Origin: Autumnicola lenta
GTDB lineage: Bacteria; Bacteroidota; Bacteroidia; Flavobacteriales; Flavobacteriaceae
Reading direction: 5' to 3'
Assembly (NCBI RefSeq): GCF_031846515.1
Contig: NZ_JAVRHO010000003.1
Location: 62,001 to 126,000 of the forward strand
Length of the DNA stretch: 64,000 bases
The position numbers and the translations under genes are program-made. Below, piece by piece: positions 61,725-64,000 of this stretch (its first letter is position 1; each line of letters opens with the position of its first letter). The notes beneath the pieces were generated by a model. That model was not told the origin of the DNA and ran no database searches. It worked only from the letters and a program-made list of their open reading frames with translations.

Positions 61725-61732
61725 TAAGTTTG
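61725..61732 (+). promoter_or_regulatory. -7 promoter element of cbpA-cbpM
   Basis: TAAGTTTG matches TAnnTTTG, 91 bases upstream of the cbpA start. A TTG lies only 13 bases before it, closer than usual; no heat-shock CIRCE element is seen. Confidence 0.45.
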
Positions 61733-61823
61733 CTTGATTTTGCAAAAGCTTAACGCCTAATTATTCCAAAATTCGTAATTTCAGGTGGGGGAAAAGTTTC
61801 CGGAAATTTAAATTCGATGTTAA

Positions 61824-62741
61824 ATGGAATTTATAGATTATTACAAGCTATTGGGGTTGGATAAATCTGCCAGTCAGGCAGATATAAAAAAGACTTACCG
61901 GAAGCTTGCCAGAAAATATCATCCAGACCTTAATCCAAATGATAAAGAAGCACAGGCGAAATTTCAGCAGATAAACGAGGCGCATGAAGTTTTAAGTGAT
62001 CCTGAGAAGCGAAAGAAGTACGACGAATATGGAAAGGACTGGCAACATGCAGATCAATTTGAACAGGCGAGGTCGCAACAGCAATCTGGAAGCACAGCCT
62101 ATGGCGGTTTTGGCGGAGGAAAGGGATATTCTTATTCAGGGGATTTTGAAGATGATACTTTTTCAGATTTTTTCGAGCAGATGTTCGGCGGTGGCGCCAG
62201 AACGCGTGGATCGGGAAGAGGAACACAGTTTAAAGGTCAGGACTTTAATGCGGAACTTCAGTTAAATTTATCTGATGTTTACACGAGTCAGAAGCAAACC
62301 CTCACCGTAAACGGAAAGAAAATTAGACTCACCATTCCCGCAGGAGTGGAGAACGGACAAACGATCAAAATCAGGAATCATGGAGCACCGGGGATGCAGG
62401 GTGGTCCAAAGGGAGATCTTTTTATCACATTTAATATAATTAACAACACGAAATTTAAAAGAGAGAAGGAGCATCTTTATAGCACAGAGGAAATTGATTT
62501 ATATACGGCGCTTTTGGGAGGAGAGGTTACTGTAGAGACTTTTGATGGTAAAGTAAAGCTAAAAGTGAAACCGGAAACTCTGGCAGATACACGGGTCAAA
62601 TTAAAAGGAAAGGGCTTTCCAAAATACAAAAAGGAGGAGCAGTTTGGAGATCTTTTTATCACCTATAAGATAAAAATGCCATCGAATTTGAGTGAGCGGG
62701 AAAAAGAACTTTTCAGGGAATTGCAAAAACTAAGGTCATGA
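61824..62741 (+). CDS. cbpA: DnaJ-family co-chaperone, CbpA type
   Basis: 305 residues. J domain at about 4-70 with the HPD triad in KYHPDLNPND, a Gly-rich linker (about 90-130, GGFGGGKGYS and GGGARTRGSGRG), and the two C-terminal substrate-binding domains (LQLNLSDVYTSQKQTLTVNG; GDLFITFNIIN; VRLKGKGFPKYKK-like segment VKLKGKGFPKYKK). No zinc-finger, so it is a DnaJ-like CbpA and not DnaJ proper. Works with DnaK. Its TGA overlaps the ATG of cbpM. Confidence 0.93.
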   Translation: MEFIDYYKLLGLDKSASQADIKKTYRKLARKYHPDLNPNDKEAQAKFQQINEAHEVLSDPEKRKKYDEYGKDWQHADQFEQARSQQQSGSTAYGGFGGGKGYSYSGDFEDDTFSDFFEQMFGGGARTRGSGRGTQFKGQDFNAELQLNLSDVYTSQKQTLTVNGKKIRLTIPAGVENGQTIKIRNHGAPGMQGGPKGDLFITFNIINNTKFKREKEHLYSTEEIDLYTALLGGEVTVETFDGKVKLKVKPETLADTRVKLKGKGFPKYKKEEQFGDLFITYKIKMPSNLSEREKELFRELQKLRS

Positions 62742-63031
62742 CTTCAGAAGATTTAATACCGGCAGAGGAAATTTGTACACTTTACAAAGTGGAACGTACT
62801 TTTATTAGTTCACTTTATGAAAGCGGACTTATTGAGATAGTCACCGTAGAACGGAAGGAATACGTTCCTTGCGATCACCTTCGGAATTTTGAGAAAATGA
62901 TGAGGTTGCATAAGGATCTAAATATCAATATAGAAGGCCTGCAAGCCATACATCATTTGTTGGATCAGGTTCAGAAGTTGCAGAAACAGAATGTGAGGCT
63001 TAAAAACCGTCTTTCCCTATACGAAAGCTAA
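62738..63031 (+). CDS. cbpM: Chaperone modulator CbpM
   Basis: 97 residues, a MerR-like helix-turn-helix protein (LIPAEEICTLYKVERTFIS) with a C-terminal coiled helix (HHLLDQVQKLQKQNVRLKNR). CbpM-type proteins bind the J domain of CbpA and inhibit it. The start overlaps the cbpA stop (ATGA), a translational coupling typical of this pair. Confidence 0.92.
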   Translation: MTSEDLIPAEEICTLYKVERTFISSLYESGLIEIVTVERKEYVPCDHLRNFEKMMRLHKDLNINIEGLQAIHHLLDQVQKLQKQNVRLKNRLSLYES

Positions 63032-63219
63032 CCCGGCTTAAGAATCTGCAGATATTTAGTTGCAATTTAACAGCATTTAGAAGAGAGCTTTTTACTTTTG
63101 GGATCAGAACAGTAAAGAACTGCTTTGTGGCTTCTTTGAGCCGGAACGTTACCGGCAAATTTCTTACCTCAAAGAGAATACACTTTTTAAAACTGAATTT
63201 GAATAATTAAATTTAATAA

Positions 63220-64000
63220 ATGAAGTATCACCAAATTGATTCTGAACTTTTTATAAAAAACCGAAAGAACTTTATGGCTAAAATGAAGCCCCAGAGTCTT
63301 GCAGTTTTTAATTCCAATGATGTTTATCCCATAGGGGCAGACAGCACAATTCCCTTTGAGCAAAACAGGGATTTATTTTACTTAAGCGGAGTGGATCAGG
63401 AAGAAAGCATTCTTGTTTTATTCCCTGATGCACCTAAGAAAGAGCACAGAGAAATTCTCTTTTTAACTGAAACAAACGAGCACATTGCCGTTTGGGAGGG
63501 AGAGAAATTAACTAAGGACAGAGCTCTTGAGGTAAGTGGTGTAAAAACAGTGTACTGGATGAAAGACTTTGAAAAGATCTTTTTTGAAGTTATGACACAA
63601 TGTGAAACTGTATATTTTAATACCAACGAACATTATCGTTCTTCCCATAAAACAGAAACCCGGGATATGCGCTTTATCAAATGGTGCAAAGAAAAATACC
63701 CTGCACACCAGGTGGCAAAGAGTAATCCAATACTTCAGCGGTTGCGATCTGTTAAAGATCCAATCGAACTTGCACTTATGCAAAATGCATGTGATATTAC
63801 CGAAAAGGCTTTCCGTAGAACGCTTGCATTTGTGAAACCGGGAGTTTGGGAATATGAAATCGAAGCTGAATATTATCACGAGATGATCAGGAACCGCTCA
63901 CGTGGCTTTGCATATACGCCAATTATCGCCAGTGGGAACAATGCCAACGTCCTTCATTATATAGAGAATAATCAGCAATGCCAGGCCGGGGATTTAATCC
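63220..64000 (+). CDS. pepP: Aminopeptidase P-family metalloprotease, 3'-truncated by the window edge
   Basis: 260 residues visible from ATG 63220; the gene continues past the window. The N-terminal creatinase-like domain is seen (SLAVFNSNDVYPIGADSTIP; FEQNRDLFYLSGVDQEESIL). The catalytic pita-bread domain begins at RLRSVKDPIELALMQNACDI; the metal ligands are expected beyond the edge. Xaa-Pro aminopeptidases remove N-terminal residues before proline. It lies 188 bases after cbpM without overlap and is probably transcribed separately. Confidence 0.88.
   Translation, partial: MKYHQIDSELFIKNRKNFMAKMKPQSLAVFNSNDVYPIGADSTIPFEQNRDLFYLSGVDQEESILVLFPDAPKKEHREILFLTETNEHIAVWEGEKLTKDRALEVSGVKTVYWMKDFEKIFFEVMTQCETVYFNTNEHYRSSHKTETRDMRFIKWCKEKYPAHQVAKSNPILQRLRSVKDPIELALMQNACDITEKAFRRTLAFVKPGVWEYEIEAEYYHEMIRNRSRGFAYTPIIASGNNANVLHYIENNQQCQAGDLI

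Noticed and set aside
1..64000. CRISPR array, rRNA operon or prophage
   Set aside because: No regularly spaced direct repeats, no rRNA sequence and no phage structural genes were seen.

Overview
This is a chromosomal stretch of a Bacteroidota bacterium, almost certainly a marine or soil Flavobacteriaceae (Gramella/Salegentibacter-like; genus not resolvable from sequence alone). The evidence is the AT-rich DNA, near absence of Shine-Dalgarno sites, promoters of the Bacteroidota type (TTG / TAnnTTTG), TonB-dependent receptors paired with surface lipoproteins, homogentisate and 4-hydroxyphenylpyruvate dioxygenases, a three-subunit succinate dehydrogenase of the flavobacterial kind, and a DksA relative that has lost most of its zinc cysteines.

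Layout. 0-3 kb: end of a hybrid kinase (receiver plus HPt), a LytTR response regulator and a secreted vanadium-haloperoxidase/PAP2 enzyme. 3.5-3.75 kb: two tandem tRNA-Asn genes. 4-6.5 kb: a macrodomain protein with pncB and pncA (NAD salvage). 6.5-12.1 kb: an outer-membrane protein, gdhA, recO and a heme-receptor-like TonB receptor. 12.5-18 kb: ileS, dksA-like gene, a small secreted protein, lspA. 18-22.9 kb (minus): receiver, PAS kinase, fthC, an M14-type deacylase, rimK and a retropepsin-like RimB. 23.3-29.7 kb: a two-gene GMC dehydrogenase, uvrC, and a patatin-barrel outer-membrane phospholipase. 30-37.3 kb: tyrosine/tryptophan catabolism (hmgA, hppD, TDO), DUF3108, an M23 lipoprotein and pgi. 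37.5-49.6 kb: two paralogous TonB receptors, two exported lipoproteins and two exported nucleases. 49.7-50.3 kb: a HigBA-like toxin-antitoxin with a frameshifted toxin. 50.3-58 kb (minus): DUF389 protein, mfd, TspO-like protein, pdeM, aminotransferase. 58-61.6 kb (minus): sdhCAB. 61.8-64 kb: cbpA-cbpM and the start of an aminopeptidase P.

The strongest unusual observation is inside ileS. A 143-codon, in-frame insertion encoding an apparently intact DUF559 (Vsr-like) endonuclease, bounded by C5/G5-rich inverted repeats, sits in the catalytic core of the only isoleucyl-tRNA synthetase seen here. A solo copy of the same repeat forms the C-terminal tail of the secreted exonuclease at 44.2 kb. A second, unrelated repeat family (core GAAAATTGSCAATTTTC) is scattered in at least eight places, some in coding sequence. 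The 37.5-49.6 kb region reads as a candidate extracellular nucleic-acid (DNA or phosphate) scavenging locus. uvrC and mfd both appear to be transcribed as leaderless mRNAs from near-identical promoters.
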